From assembly GCA_015680685.1 (NCBI GenBank), contig MNCI01003059.1, positions 123,043 through 187,042 on the forward strand: a DNA stretch of 64,000 nucleotides. Direction: 5' to 3'. Positions 13,211 to 24,351 of this stretch are shown one piece after another (the first letter of the stretch is position 1; every line of letters begins with the position of its first letter). The notes beneath the pieces are model-generated. The model was given only the letters and a program-made list of their open reading frames with translations, did not search any database and had not been told where the DNA came from. Both the position numbers and the translations under genes were made by a program. This DNA comes from Gnetum montanum. Lineage: Eukaryota > Streptophyta > Gnetopsida > Gnetales > Gnetaceae.

Positions 13211-13790
13211 TGTAACAACGTTGCCCCTAACATTGCCCAACACCCCAAGGAATTCACTAAGATCCAATGGATCTAGGGTAGAAGACCTGGGGAATACGCC
13301 TCAAGCAAGCAAGCAACTTAAGAGTGAGTGCAAGCAACAACACAACTTTTTATTCTGTATGGAAACACACCTTACAAAGGGTAACCAACTCCAAACGAGG
13401 AACAAACAAACAAGCACATAAGAAACCCTGTAGACAACATCAGTGGGAGGGGAAATGATGCACCTACAAGGGAAGGTGCCTCACCCCAAAATCCCTCATG
13501 ATCTGGTACAAGGTGTGGCCTGGCACCACACCAAAACTATCCAGTCTTGGTTGCCTACATATCTATGACCACTGTAGAATCAAGGCCATGTAGTTCTCTA
13601 GGGTGAGGGTAGAATGAAGAGGACTTAAGAGAGAGTTACAATAGGAGGGTGTCCTATTGCTAGCTTGGTACCACCAAGATGGGATGGATTTTCTAACACT
13701 TGAGTCACCCGAGGGTGCCTCAAAGTGTTCCATGGCCCCCGAACCATGGGGAGAGCCTAGGAGAACCACCACCCTGGGACATCTCTCACA
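13211..13790 (-). repeat. 5' LTR of the LARD element
   Basis: 580 bases; on - it starts TGTGAGAGATG and ends CAACGTTGTTACA, with intact TG..CA termini. Followed on + by the target duplication CATAG. Confidence 0.92.
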
Positions 13791-13795
13791 CATAG

Positions 13796-14474
13796 TGAGA
13801 GATCATAATTGTTACTTTTGATTTATTACATGTTACAGTGATATTTCTTGTTCATTTAAAAAGATACTAACTAGAAATTTGTAAAGAATTTGAAGTTTGA
13901 AATTTGCTTCAACAAAAGGAAACTTGTTGTAGCCTTAGCGGAGTCGTATCACATGTTGATTTTAATAATTTTATATTTTTGAATTTTTAACAAAGAATAG
14001 GAAAAGGAAAAACAAATTTTAATGAAGGAAATTTTGTTCTTAAGGCTAAACTTTAGAAAAATATTGAAAGAGTGCCAAAAACTTTTCATCTTGATGAATT
14101 AAAGGTGAAGATTCAGAAACATTACTCAATGTTATTATGTGAATATGATTTATTGCCATTAGAAGCAAAAACTATATGCTAATTTATTACATACACCCAT
14201 AGCTTGTATATCTCAAGGCAAGATAAGATCTCTAAAGGATTTGTGAGACCATGATTGGTATTTTTAGGGGATGCAATGGTTGAGTAAATGGAATATCTCT
14301 TCAAGGATGTACATCAAAACCCAAAGCATATTCTATGACTAGTCATGCAAAAGGTTTTAACTCACTTGTGGTGTACTGTGGAAGGCAAGAGAATTTTATT
14401 GACACCATATTAGATATGATAAACTAGATGTAGAACCTCACTATCTATGAGCTACTATTCCGATCAAGTATTAG
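13796..14474. other. AT-rich DNA, nothing firmly recognised
   Basis: The upstream part of the retroelement whose C-terminus is seen at 14475..14655 may have been here, but no reverse-transcriptase motif was found. Confidence 0.35.
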
Positions 14475-14655
14475 AATGCTATAAAAAAGCTTCACTTAAG
14501 TTTCCATCATCTTAGAATTAAAAGTGGAAGATGGATTCAACTCTACCAAAATGAGCACATTTGTAGGTTGTGTAGATCAAGTGCCCTTGAAGATAAGATC
14601 CATGTATTTCTTTTTTGCACTATAACTACCCATTTAAGACAACTTTATGATGTTA
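14475..14655 (+). pseudogene. C-terminal tail fragment of a non-LTR-type reverse transcriptase
   Basis: A stop-free 60-codon stretch contains LRIKSGRW, then ICRLC (14574..14588) followed 14 codons later by HVFLFC, i.e. CX2C..HX4C. The pattern LRIETGRW..CxxC..EDExHFLFxC is typical of the region after reverse transcriptase in several non-LTR retrotransposon polyproteins. Stops occur on both sides. It is not from the 27.4-kb LINE, whose ORF2 ends without such a motif. The exact clade is unknown. Confidence 0.6.
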
Positions 14656-15539
14656 CAGTGTAAAACCTACATGATTTATTTTCGATGCCCCCTAGCGCTT
14701 GGTCAATTTGTAGAGGCTATCTTCATTTTCCATGAAAATGTAATATCTATTAATAGATCTTATGGATCTATGGATGTAATAAAGTTTCATTTTCATATTC
14801 ATTTTGATAAAGTTTTAGCTTACAATTGTTTAAAATTTCATTGTGTAGTAGGTCAATGTGATTTGATATGAAATTTCGGTTTATGTAGTGATTTCTTTGC
14901 TCAAGTTTATTTGTGTCAAAGATGTAAAAATGAAGTGTCTAGTATCATTTGTTCCTATTTTTGCATTGTAAAATGTACAATTGAAGTGTCTAATATCATT
15001 TTTTCTTGTTTTTGCATTATAAAATGATTCTTCGCTTGTATGTTCTGGCTAGAGCATTTCTCACAATTAAAAATTCTTTGTCTATTTGGCATTAATACTA
15101 GTATTCACAAAAGCCTTATAAGCATTTTTAATTAATTTGTTGTAATATTTTTTGCCCATGATTGGTAAAAGTATTTTACTTACAATGGTGCTAAAACTCA
15201 CATTACATTACAGGAACGATATATTTGTTATTGTAATAACATTTTTTAACATCATAACAACAAAATTAAGTAATGGAGATTTTCTTATAAATGTTAAGAA
15301 GTTGGTCTTACACAACTTACTTAAAATTATCATCATGTTTGCAAGATCTTTTAAATGCAACATGATTTTCTTTATTAATCCCTATGTTCATTAGCACCTT
15401 CATTTTCATGTTTCCTCAATAATAGTGGAAGTGTGAAAATAGGTAGAGAACATATTGGAGTTGGCATAGTTAAAGGCTTTAGAATGCATGGAGGGTGGTC
15501 CTGGAGTATGGAGTAAGCAAAATCTTAACATATGGCCTA
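14656..15539. other. AT-rich DNA, short imperfect duplication
   Basis: Around 14930..15030 the segment GAAGTGTCTARTATCATTT with a following TTTTTGCATTRTAAAATG occurs twice in tandem. Nothing else was recognised. Confidence 0.4.
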
Positions 15540-16035
15540 ACCATTGTGGTGACAAACTATGGGTTGTGGTGTTCCCATGGTACTTGACCATAAGTTGTAG
15601 TGTCCTTTTTGTGTAGTCATGGTTCCTAAGGTCATGGTCTATATTGAGGCTAAAAACAATGATAAAAAATAATGGTTAACTCATGATTTTTCAACCATAG
15701 GTCGTGGTTAGGTGGAGCTAGTTGCTACAACTGCTTTCTTGTTGCCCTCAACCTCTTGAGCTAATTTTCCTTGACCATGTGTTGTGATGAGCTCATGATT
15801 GCCTAAACATAGGTTGTGGTGATCTCCAGACCTCAAAATATACTGCCCTTCACTCTTACATGCAAATTGTTAAGCCCATAAGTTATAGTGGCCTCATCTT
15901 GTAATGCTACAAGTCATGGTGAGGTCATGGTAGCCCAAAATAGAGACATTTTTACTTTGTATATATCATGAGTTGACCATGAGTCATGATCTAAACTCAG
16001 TGTAGACCATAAGTCATGGTTTCACCTAAAATTCA
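15540..16035. repeat. Cluster of degenerate palindromic ACCAT..ATGGT motifs
   Basis: At least eight loosely related motifs of the form ACCAT-A/G-AGT-Y-RTGGT occur, such as ACCATAAGTTGTAG, ACCATGAGTCATGATC and ACCATAAGTCATGGT. The core ACCATNNGTNNTGGT is close to self-complementary. A related cluster occurs at 52420..52600. The spacing is irregular, so it is not a simple satellite. Confidence 0.5.
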
Positions 16036-19000
16036 AAATAAAGAGTTGTAGCTTGAAATCACTAGAGGATTTAATGAATATGATGGTTGAACTGACTTGG
16101 ATATAGTACTTGGAGCTCAAATCTAGTGTAGTATGGGATGAATTAAGGTAATAAACATGATAATGGGCTATATGAGATGACATTTAGGAGGCAAATGACA
16201 TTCTCTATATATGGGTAACTCAACATAAAATTTGGGCAATAAAATAGACATGCATGTGCAATTAAAGTGCTGAAAAATATGCCTTGACATGAGAGGCTTC
16301 TACTAGAGTTATTAGAAGGCCATTTACATATAATTAAACATGCAAATCAACTTGTTCTTTAATATACACAAAGGAGGACTTCCATGAAACATAAAGTGTT
16401 CATGCTTTAACACAAAATTTCCACATAATTGGGGCTCAATTTGACATCAAATGTGATAAAAAATGTAGAGCATGAGGACCTCAAGTATTTAGTGGTGTCG
16501 GTCTCTTGAGTTCTTGCATAAAGCATGAAGAAAAAAGATTCAAAGCAAAGCCATTGATATGGGTTTTTTTCTTCACATGAAACCTACCCCAAAAACAATG
16601 TAAAAAACCTCTAATCTATACTCATATACTTCATGAGAAATATCAAACATAATCTATTAACATATTGAAGGAAAAATTACTAACATACATTGAGTAAACA
16701 TCAATAATTAAGATGGCTTTGAAGCCAAAACATTAACTAAAACATATGCATGAAAACATAAACATAAGAACATAAAATATATCATCTCTTAGATGTATGA
16801 GATCCTTTTTCTTGGACCAAATCTCAAGATAACCATGAGGGTTTGAGTGTGAGAGTTGTAAGAACTTTGGAATGTGAGAATGTAAGAGAATTGTGAGAAA
16901 TTTAGGAACTAGGTTTTACTATGGGAGAGTTTGATATTGGAGAACAATGGTTGTAAGATTGTAAGAGATGTGTCCTCTTCATGAAGCTTCAATGGAACTA
17001 GAACATCCTCTCAAAAGGATAAGAAGATGGAGCATGAAAGAAGGAGAAAAAGTTTAAGGAGAGACATCCTCACTTCATTGCTCAATGCTCAAATGCTATG
17101 ATTTATTATTTCTTATAAGAGAGGCCCTTTTCCTCTATTTATAGTTTGAGGAGTGGAGAGGATTTGCAAATCCTTCTCATGTAAGACAATCTTTTCTCCT
17201 CTTGCTTTTATCTTTTAGCATAAAACTATGCTTTCCTAAGGTTTTCTTGGCTATTTTTTTCCATGTTTCTTTGGCTTTCTAGTCTTCTTTGATACATGAC
17301 TTGAAAATATAAAAATTAAAACATTTAAATGATAATAGAGGGATGGAGAAATAAAAAAGACAAAGTTTGGGCATTGCCTAAAATCTTGATAGTATAGTAT
17401 ACAAGCTTTTTTCTAAGCTATGCATGTAACAATTTGAAATACATAAAAGAAATGGACAACTCTATCATGCCTAGATGCAAATCAAGAATTTTCCAAAATG
17501 TGGAGTAGGACAATTATCAAAATGTTTTATGCTTACCTATTCATGGATTTAGGAAAATTCAATGTGAACCTTCAAGTTAATTTAATAAAAACATAACATA
17601 TCATTCATCAACAAGTATAGATTAGATTTCAAGGAATAACAACTAAGGCAATAGCAAAATGCAATGGTAATAGGTTAACAAACTTGCTAAAGAAATAGCA
17701 AACTACAATGTTGAAGATAAAACAAATGCAATAACATGCTTGACTCCTACTCTGCTATGAACTCTACTCATATTTGCTAAAGTTTTTGAAAATTGTAATA
17801 TAGGTGAGGTTACCATTATGGTAAAAATTAAAGATAGTGATTTGGTTCAACCTTGTTTATAAGAACTTTTAAAAAATATGATCATATTATCATGGAATTT
17901 CTTGAAGTAGAGTAGTAAAGGAAGATGTCATAGGCAAAGGGATAGTCGACTTCTTATGATGATCACCTCACATTACAAATGAAAGAGTTGATTCATCAAT
18001 ATTGATAGTTTGAAAATAAGTTTTGTAAAGCCACTATTTCATTCTTTAACTTGAATGTTGATAAGTATTTGAATGAAATTTTTTTTAAATAATTTGTCAA
18101 AGTGGTTAAACTTGGAGAGCATTAGTGATGATAAATTTGAAGTTAACAAAGATATAACTAAACTTTAAAAAACTCATCTTATCGTGGTAAGTAATGATCT
18201 CATATTTGAATTAATGATTTTGTACTATGTTGCAATAGGCTATCTCTTAAGGACAAGGCTTTACATTCTAACTGGAAAAAACAAAGCGATGCTCTCTCTA
18301 ATTCTTTGGAAAAAAAATCAAGAATTAAATAAATTACTATAGCATGCAAAGACCAAAGTAAATGAGAATCAAGAGATCCTCATGTATAACCTTGAGAAGT
18401 TTTAGATTCAATGTTTAGTTCTCTACAATTATCTAGTAAATAATTTGCTAAACTGTAGGCATTAAAAAAATAATAACAATGTTCTCTATCACTTTAGATT
18501 AGGATTCATCGAAAAGAGTTGAAGAACTTATAATGAGGCATGTGAAGTAGGAAGAAGAAAAGAAAAACTTGGCAACAAAAATGAAAAGCTTTTGAAAGAA
18601 AATTAAAGTTTTTAGGAAGCCATTAATTGAGGTTAACAATGAAAAATTCATTTTTGTAGAAAATCTAGAGATAGATAATAAAGCTCATGGTGAGATAGAA
18701 AAGAAGCTTCATGAGCTTCAAGAAGTAGTAATTACATATCTACTTATTGAACATTATATAGGAATGTATTGTTGTCCTTAATTTCAAGGAATATAAATCC
18801 ACCAAAAGTTGCATTAAATTACTCACTAACATTAAAGAAAGTTCACGATGGTTTGGTTCAAATAGCTCTATCTACTAATAGTAATGTCAAGCCATCTAAT
18901 TAGAACCAACCCATATATACTGTGAAAAAATCATCAACTTCTAATGCATCATAAAAGTCTAAATTAAATCCATGCTGAGTGTTGTTGATGAAAAATTGTT

Positions 19001-19062
19001 AGGTATGTTGTTCTAGAATTGTTTTGTACAGCTCATGGAACACTTACAGTTGTCAAGGAGAT
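16036..19062. other. Unclassified AT-rich DNA, possible old LTR remnant
   Basis: A TATA-like CTATAAATAG read on - lies at 17135..17144, after a stretch resembling an LTR leader, but no LTR pair or primer site was found. At 18230..18700 lysine- and glutamate-rich, coiled-coil-like short frames on + are broken by many stops and match nothing recognised. Confidence 0.3.
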
Positions 19063-19349
19063 TGATGAGAGGCGAGGTACCCCTACACTTAACCATACGA
19101 ATACGAGCATTACACGCGCGATCCGATCGAACTCCACAGACAGACTAGTTGTGGCATCTAGACAGTTAGCCTTAGGCCGTAGTTCGCTGTCTTCCCACCT
19201 GGACTAGTATTAGCTTTGTCACGTATGGTTTAGTCCAAAGTGAGGTGTATGATGGGTTTCTAACCTAACGTTACTCCTAAAGGCAATGGAAGGTAATATT
19301 AACTAAGCTAAGAGAGAAAGGGTGAGAGAGAGTCTAGCTAGCCTAAGTG

Positions 19350-19500
19350 NNNNNNNNNNNNNNNNNNNNNNNNNNNNNNNNNNNNNNNNNNNNNNNNNNN
19401 NNNNNNNNNNNNNNNNNNNNNNNNNNNNNNNNNNNNNNNNNNNNNNNNNNNNNNNNNNNNNNNNNNNNNNNNNNNNNNNNNNNNNNNNNNNNNNNNNNNN
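19350..19500. other. Assembly gap (151 N)
   Basis: A run of undetermined bases inside the LTR. Its true size and content are unknown; the open frames that cross it are artefacts. Confidence 1.
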
Positions 19501-19591
19501 GGAGGAAAAGGGTTGAGAAGAAAAGAAAAAACTAAAATCAAACTTAACTCTAAAAACTAACTAAAAGCTGGATCTATCTACCTCATCTAGG

Positions 19592-19692
19592 TTGTGATAT
19601 TGCGTACGTGATATCGCGTCATCAGTGATATTGCCAATGCGATATCGCAGGTGTGATATCATGGGTGCGATATCATGGTTGCGATATTGCGG
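19592..19692. repeat. Tandem palindromic GATATC array in the LTR
   Basis: Seven GATATY cores start at 19596, 19610, 19627, 19641, 19655, 19669 and 19683, so the period is 14 bases with one 17-base step. The best units read TGCGATATCGC, a perfect palindrome. It is at the U3 end of the LTR if the element reads -. Confidence 0.9.
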
Positions 19693-19722
19693 CTGTCAAC
19701 AAATTCATGACTCATCAGAGAT

Positions 19723-21080
19723 TAACCTGACTTGTGATTGTAAATAGTCTAATGAAGAGACTTTTGAATGTTTGGGAATGCTAAATGATTTAAGCTCACA
19801 CTTTCTAAATTGAATATGGACTTACAACATGCCATGTGAGACAAAGGAGATAAAACAATAATAAACACAATGAATGAAATCAAAGAAATATAGTGATATG
19901 ATAAAAGAAAATAAGTGAACTGACAATAAATGGAGAGAAATAACTAACATTGGTATACAAAGGAAAATACCATGATTAACCTTTGATTATAACTAAGAGA
20001 TACAATGATGGAAAAAGAATGGAAAGGAGATAAGGAAAGAAAAAAACTAGTTGAAAAAATATAGATAGAAAGGGTGAAAAAATTAAAGAATGAACAATAT
20101 GCTAAATCAAAAACTTGAAGGCCAAAGGGAAGGATGAAAGCTACAAATTGGATTGATGTTAAGGGAAAATGAAGTTATAGACACTGGTAACCCTATTGCA
20201 ACTAGATGTGCTATCTTTAAAATGACTTCCAAAAGTTGCAAAATGCTTATAGAAGCATTGATATAGAAGAAAAGTAAGTGATGTCACAAAGATGATGTGA
20301 TGTCACTAGTTTAATGTTACTTAGGTGATGTGACTTAGAATAGACTATAAACTATAAACGAACATGTTGATGGATTAATGCTTCTTTGCTAATGATGAAT
20401 GTTGAAGGGAGGGTCCTAGGATGAGATGAAATGATGTAAGTGCTAAAGAGTGTTTGATCATTTTGGATGTCAAATTTTGAGGAGATTGTGAAGTTATTAG
20501 AAGATGTAAAATGAGGATCAAGGCCATGTACTTATAGACTAAAAGAGTGCCTCATGCTTAGTGAACTGAAAATGATACTAAAGACATTATATGTCATTGG
20601 AGATGTTACTAGTTTCTTGATGTTGATGTTGAGCATTACTAAGAACATCCTTGATGAAAATTGATAAAATTTGCAGAGAATGATGGGTGACTATCATTTA
20701 GAGAGATGGTAAGGTGCATGTTTCTCAAGTTAGAGGAAGCGGATTTGAACCTATGTGCAATCACTTAAAGGGGAGGTCTTAAACCCCCAAAAAAATAAAT
20801 AATAAGATTAAAAATATTATGAATACATTAGATTAATGAAGAGAAAGTCTAAAGAAAAAGCCCAATTGCTTTGGGGATTCCTTATTAGGTTTTCATCTTT
20901 ACAACCAATCCTAAACAACCTTTTCTCTTGGGTAATAAAAGGATTAGTCCTTGCCCTTATTTAGAAGTGCCCTCATGGATTTTTGTTTCTTACTAAACAT
21001 TTTATTATAAAGAGGAAAGAAAAAACTCTCTAAAGATAAAAGAATACAATAATCATAAATAACAAAAAAATAACAATAGA
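19723..21080. other. AT-rich intergenic DNA
   Basis: No gene was recognised. At 20735..20745 GGATTTGAACC resembles a reversed tRNA B box, but no A box is at the right distance. Confidence 0.35.
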
Positions 21081-21665
21081 AGTTGAAAGCTTCCCATCCT
21101 TGAGCCTCCAAAATAAAAAGAAATTAATATTGTAGAAAATAAATTAATTATTCATCTTTCACTAAAATCTTTTTTGCTTGAAGCTATAGCTGAAAATCAA
21201 CATCTTTGTGAATTTTATATTTGACTCTTGAAGAGATGTCATAGTTATGCTCTTATTGTTAGAAAATAACTTTACATCAAAGCTTCCAAAAAGAGGAGAG
21301 AACAAGTGGTCAAAGATACTTTCAAATACAAAGAAAGAAATTAGACAAAGTAATTTGGTTACCAAAAATGATTTCATTGATGTTTGGTTGAAAGTTATAA
21401 ATTCTGGATGTCCATTTTTAAGCATGTTGTACACCAAGACACTAAAAATACATGAGAAAAAGAGTATTCATTTTCACAAAGAGGACATTGAGGAGAAATA
21501 ATTCTCATATGTTTAATATGAGTATCGATAGGTTAGGCTTTCATTCATTCATCAACCCTTTTGGAACCCATCTTAGTGGGATGAGCATTAAGGCCCCAAT
21601 TGATGATCTTGTAGTAGAAGATAAATATGTATTATTAGAATGTGGTGAAGCATATTTTTAAAAAT
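21080..21665 (+). pseudogene. Decayed coding sequence of unknown origin, related to 51750..52130
   Basis: An 84-codon frame from 21247 (MLLLLENN.., then NTKKEIRQSNLVTKNDFIDVWL) and an overlapping one reaching 21661 (containing SIDRLGFHSFINPFGTHLSG and LLECGEAYF) look like pieces of a real protein rather than noise. At 51839 a diverged copy reads MLSLLENG.., then NIKKRSKQSKLIKKSDINNA. The shared residues imply a common coding ancestor. Stops and frame changes show it is dead here. The family was not recognised; it could be a captured host gene fragment or a retroelement gag. Confidence 0.5.
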
Positions 21666-21803
21666 AAAATGATAATTCTTTAGTTGATCTTTATATGAGT
21701 GATTCAAGCTACTAGCATTGGTTCTAGACAATTATATATATAAAAAAGTGTTTAAGTTACATAACTACTTTTAGAGAGTATGCCTTGTTAGTGATCCAAA
21801 GGT

Positions 21804-22303
21804 TGCTCTACTTCTAGAATGGCGATTGGAAGAAGTATGGAGATCCTTCTGGGTTCCATGCTATCTTAGCCATCATACAAAAAAACTACATGGCCTTCAT
21901 TCCTTGTGCACTACATCACAAAGATATGTAGGCTTGTTGGGGAGGCTTTGCCTCTTTGGCCTGGGTTACCATCCTTCTCTTTGAAGTAGGGTTTAGTGCT
22001 AGATACATTATGGTAGAAATACATCTTAGCTTTCCCAAGGGAATGGTATGCGTGTGTATGTTAGTACTCTTTCTATGGTCATATATGTGCACACATCTTA
22101 TTAGTCTTATTTCTTGTATGATTACTAAAAGCATACTTGATATGCTCCTAACTATTAGACTAGTGGAAGTTATGTGCTTATGTATGTTTGCAAGTGCTAT
22201 GATCATTGAGGCATAGTCCATCTTGAGTTCACTCTGAAACACTTGGCCACTTTTGGACTCATGGGTGGTGCTAAGCAATAGTTCTCCAAGGTAGTGTTGT
22301 TAC
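21804..22303 (+). repeat. 5' LTR of the gag-only element
   Basis: It aligns with 24352..24833 from ATTGGAAGAAGTATGGAGAT onward (the right copy reads GTTGGAAGAAGTGTGGAGAT), through GGGGAGGCTTTGCCT and ACTCTTTCTAT to the 3' end, with many substitutions. The exact first base is uncertain. Confidence 0.75.
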
Positions 22304-22306
22304 ACT

Positions 22307-22320
22307 TAGTATTAGAGCCA
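22307..22320 (+). other. Primer-binding site of the gag-only element
   Basis: TAGTATTAGAGCCA is a slightly mutated form of the initiator-Met-tRNA site TGGTATCAGAGCC, placed right after the left LTR. Confidence 0.7.
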
Positions 22321-22889
22321 AGGTTTTGGTTCAAGTAAAAGACATATTTGAATAGTTGTAACAAGCTACTACATGTGTCAAACACTATGCATTATGGAAA
22401 GAAAGCTAATCTTGGTTCCCATCTTGTTGAGGATCCAATAATGGAAGAAGAGTTGATACAAGAAGAGGAGTTGGAAGAACATAAGATAGATGAGTTAGTT
22501 GAAAAGATGTAAGTGTTCTGGAAACAATTATTACAAGTAGACAATATAATCATGTGTTCTGTACTAGTAGATGAAAAGGCTCAAATGATTTAAAAGTTGG
22601 TCAATCCCATGTTAGTTCCTTTCTTATCAAAGTTGAGCTTTGTCATCAAGCCCAAACTTGCTCTTACCTAAGACTTTGTGCTAAGAAACTAGGTGGAGTA
22701 ACTTGGGGATGTTATTGATGATCTCTACTTGCTATTTAGAAGTTGCAGGTTGAAGGACAAGAGTTGAGAGTATTATTAGAAAACCAACAAGCATTGATGG
22801 AGAGCCAACAAATGAGATTGAAAGCTTGAAAAATAAATTATCCATGTAAGCAAAGGTGTTAGCATTAAGATCAAGCTAGTCCATTCTTA

Positions 22890-23720
22890 ATTTTCAAGTA
22901 AAGGAGCCAAAAAGTTATGAGGGTAATGGAGACAGTGTAGTTATTGATGCGTTTCTCTTTGTAATGGAAGAGTTCTTGATAATGTGCAAGTATGCCAAGG
23001 AAAAATAAGCCTAGATCATTACCCAATTCTTGGGTAGAGTTCCAAAGACTTGGTGGCTTGGCATTCTCTAAGAAGAAAAAGTTGGGACAAGCAAACCCAT
23101 AAGAACATGAAACCAATTTAAAGAAGCATTAATCAAGAACTTTTGTCTAGGCACTTTCGTTAACAAAACTTAGGTGAAGTTAAAAGATATTCAACACATT
23201 GGGGAGCTAGATAAATATATTAGAAAGTATGAAAATATTAGTATACAAATCACAAATATTAATGAGATTGTAAAATGTAGACTCTTTATCAATGATCTTA
23301 AATCTTAGGTTCAACATGAACTCAAAGCTTAAAAGACCACATGATACAAAGAGGCAATCCAAGTTGCTAGTAGTTTGGTGAATTATAAGGTAGAAAAGAA
23401 AGATAGGGTGTGGTGGAACAACCACATGAGAGTAAGAAATAGTGTAACAAGCCTTAGAGGAGGGATGAGCAAAATGATCATAGTGGCTTCAAGAGCCCAT
23501 ATGCTACCCCTACACTAGATAATCAACCCTCTTACTTGGGGTATGAGAAAACATCAAGCTCCTTAAGAACAAAATGAAATTGGGGATAAATGAACTCATT
23601 TTGGAGGTTTTGCTCAAAATCCTTAGGGATGTCCAAGGATTAAATGCTATGTTTGTGCTAGGAATCACTTTGCTATGGAATATTCTCGTAGCCCTTTGAA
23701 TGTGAATGGTGGAAAAGGTC
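22890..23720 (+). pseudogene. gag (capsid and zinc knuckle) of Ty3/gypsy type, decayed
   Basis: A capsid-like stretch begins VKEPKSYEGNGDSVVIDAFL (about 22900) and continues through FLGRVPKTWWLG, FKEALIKNFCLG and VKLKDIQHIGELDKYIRKYE to about 23430. The order of conserved aromatic and basic residues is that of the plant gypsy retrotransposon gag domain. A damaged zinc knuckle CYVCARNHFAMEY (near 23650) has lost the last Cys. Several stop codons fall in the frame, so no full protein is made. The capsid would package element RNA in the cytoplasm. Confidence 0.75.
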
Positions 23721-24351
23721 AAGATGAGAATTGTAGGTTAAATGTAATAGAGCATGAACCTAACCCTCCATTGACAATTTTTAATAAGTTGATCAAGAAC
23801 TAAGAATGGAAGTTTTTGGGATGATGGAATAGGCTCCTAATGGTTTAAGCATCTTGGAAACTGATGGACTATTTAACCTTTAATTTAGGGAAATTACACT
23901 AAGGAGAGAAATATGTGACTAACCTAGTGCTTCAACTTCCTCGATGGGTTGATGCATTAGGCACAAAAATAAAAAAAGGGAGCTAATGCCCCATGGTTTT
24001 TAAAAGAAGGAATGAGTGCCTTTAGATGTCTACAAAATTGTATTGCTACAAAGTGTAGAGGATTGGCTCACATTTTAAGTGAGACTTTGCTCTAGGTAGA
24101 AAGGTTAGTACTATTTGTATGAAAAAGAGCAAACCTTTTCTCACTTAACCTAGGTTGCACGAGCATCTCTAAACCTCGATTAGATGTCAAGTTAAGTTCA
24201 ACATTTGTTATTTATAGTTGATTACCATAGCCATTGAACCTTATTGTCTATAATTATCGGATGGGCATTGGATTGTTTGATATTCTTAATATCCACTTTG
24301 CTCTCCACATTTGGAAAAGTACATGAACAAAGACTTAAGCTTTAAGAACAT

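Larger units (their letters stand above)
7157..13790 (-). mobile_element. LARD-type LTR retrotransposon, complete, no protein genes seen
   Basis: Two direct LTRs (7157..7728 and 13211..13790, about 90% identical by eye) flank a 5.5-kb internal region. The element is bounded by the 5-base duplication CATAG at 7152..7156 and 13791..13795. Orientation is -: the initiator-Met-tRNA primer site lies just inside the right LTR and a short purine tract just inside the left one. All internal open frames are under 100 codons and no gag, protease, reverse transcriptase, RNase H or integrase motif was found. This fits a large retrotransposon derivative (LARD), which needs proteins from another element to move. 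The LTR divergence indicates an old insertion. Confidence 0.9.
19063..19717 (-). mobile_element. Solo (or gapped) gypsy-like LTR with GAGAT target duplication
   Basis: TGATGAGAGG starts and CTCATCA ends the unit on +, and both sides carry GAGAT (19058..19062 and 19718..19722). The left 290 bases match the LTR at 40786..41645 closely (AGGTACCCCTACACT, CAACCATACGAATACGAGC and more). Orientation is inferred as - from the family. No internal region is seen, so it is a solo LTR unless the assembly gap hides one. Confidence 0.85.

Noticed and set aside
19322-19541. Open frames across the N run
   Set aside because: Undetermined bases were read as codons without stops.
20727-20790. GGATTTGAACC followed by GGGGAGGTCTTAAACCCCC, a possible further SINE with LINE-like tail
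   Set aside because: No A box at the right distance, and order and orientation of B box and tail do not fit the SINE family seen here.
21916-22278. 120-codon open frame on -
   Set aside because: It lies in the 5' LTR of the gag-only element; the matching region of the 3' LTR (24522..24752) keeps only part of it and it has no recognisable motif.
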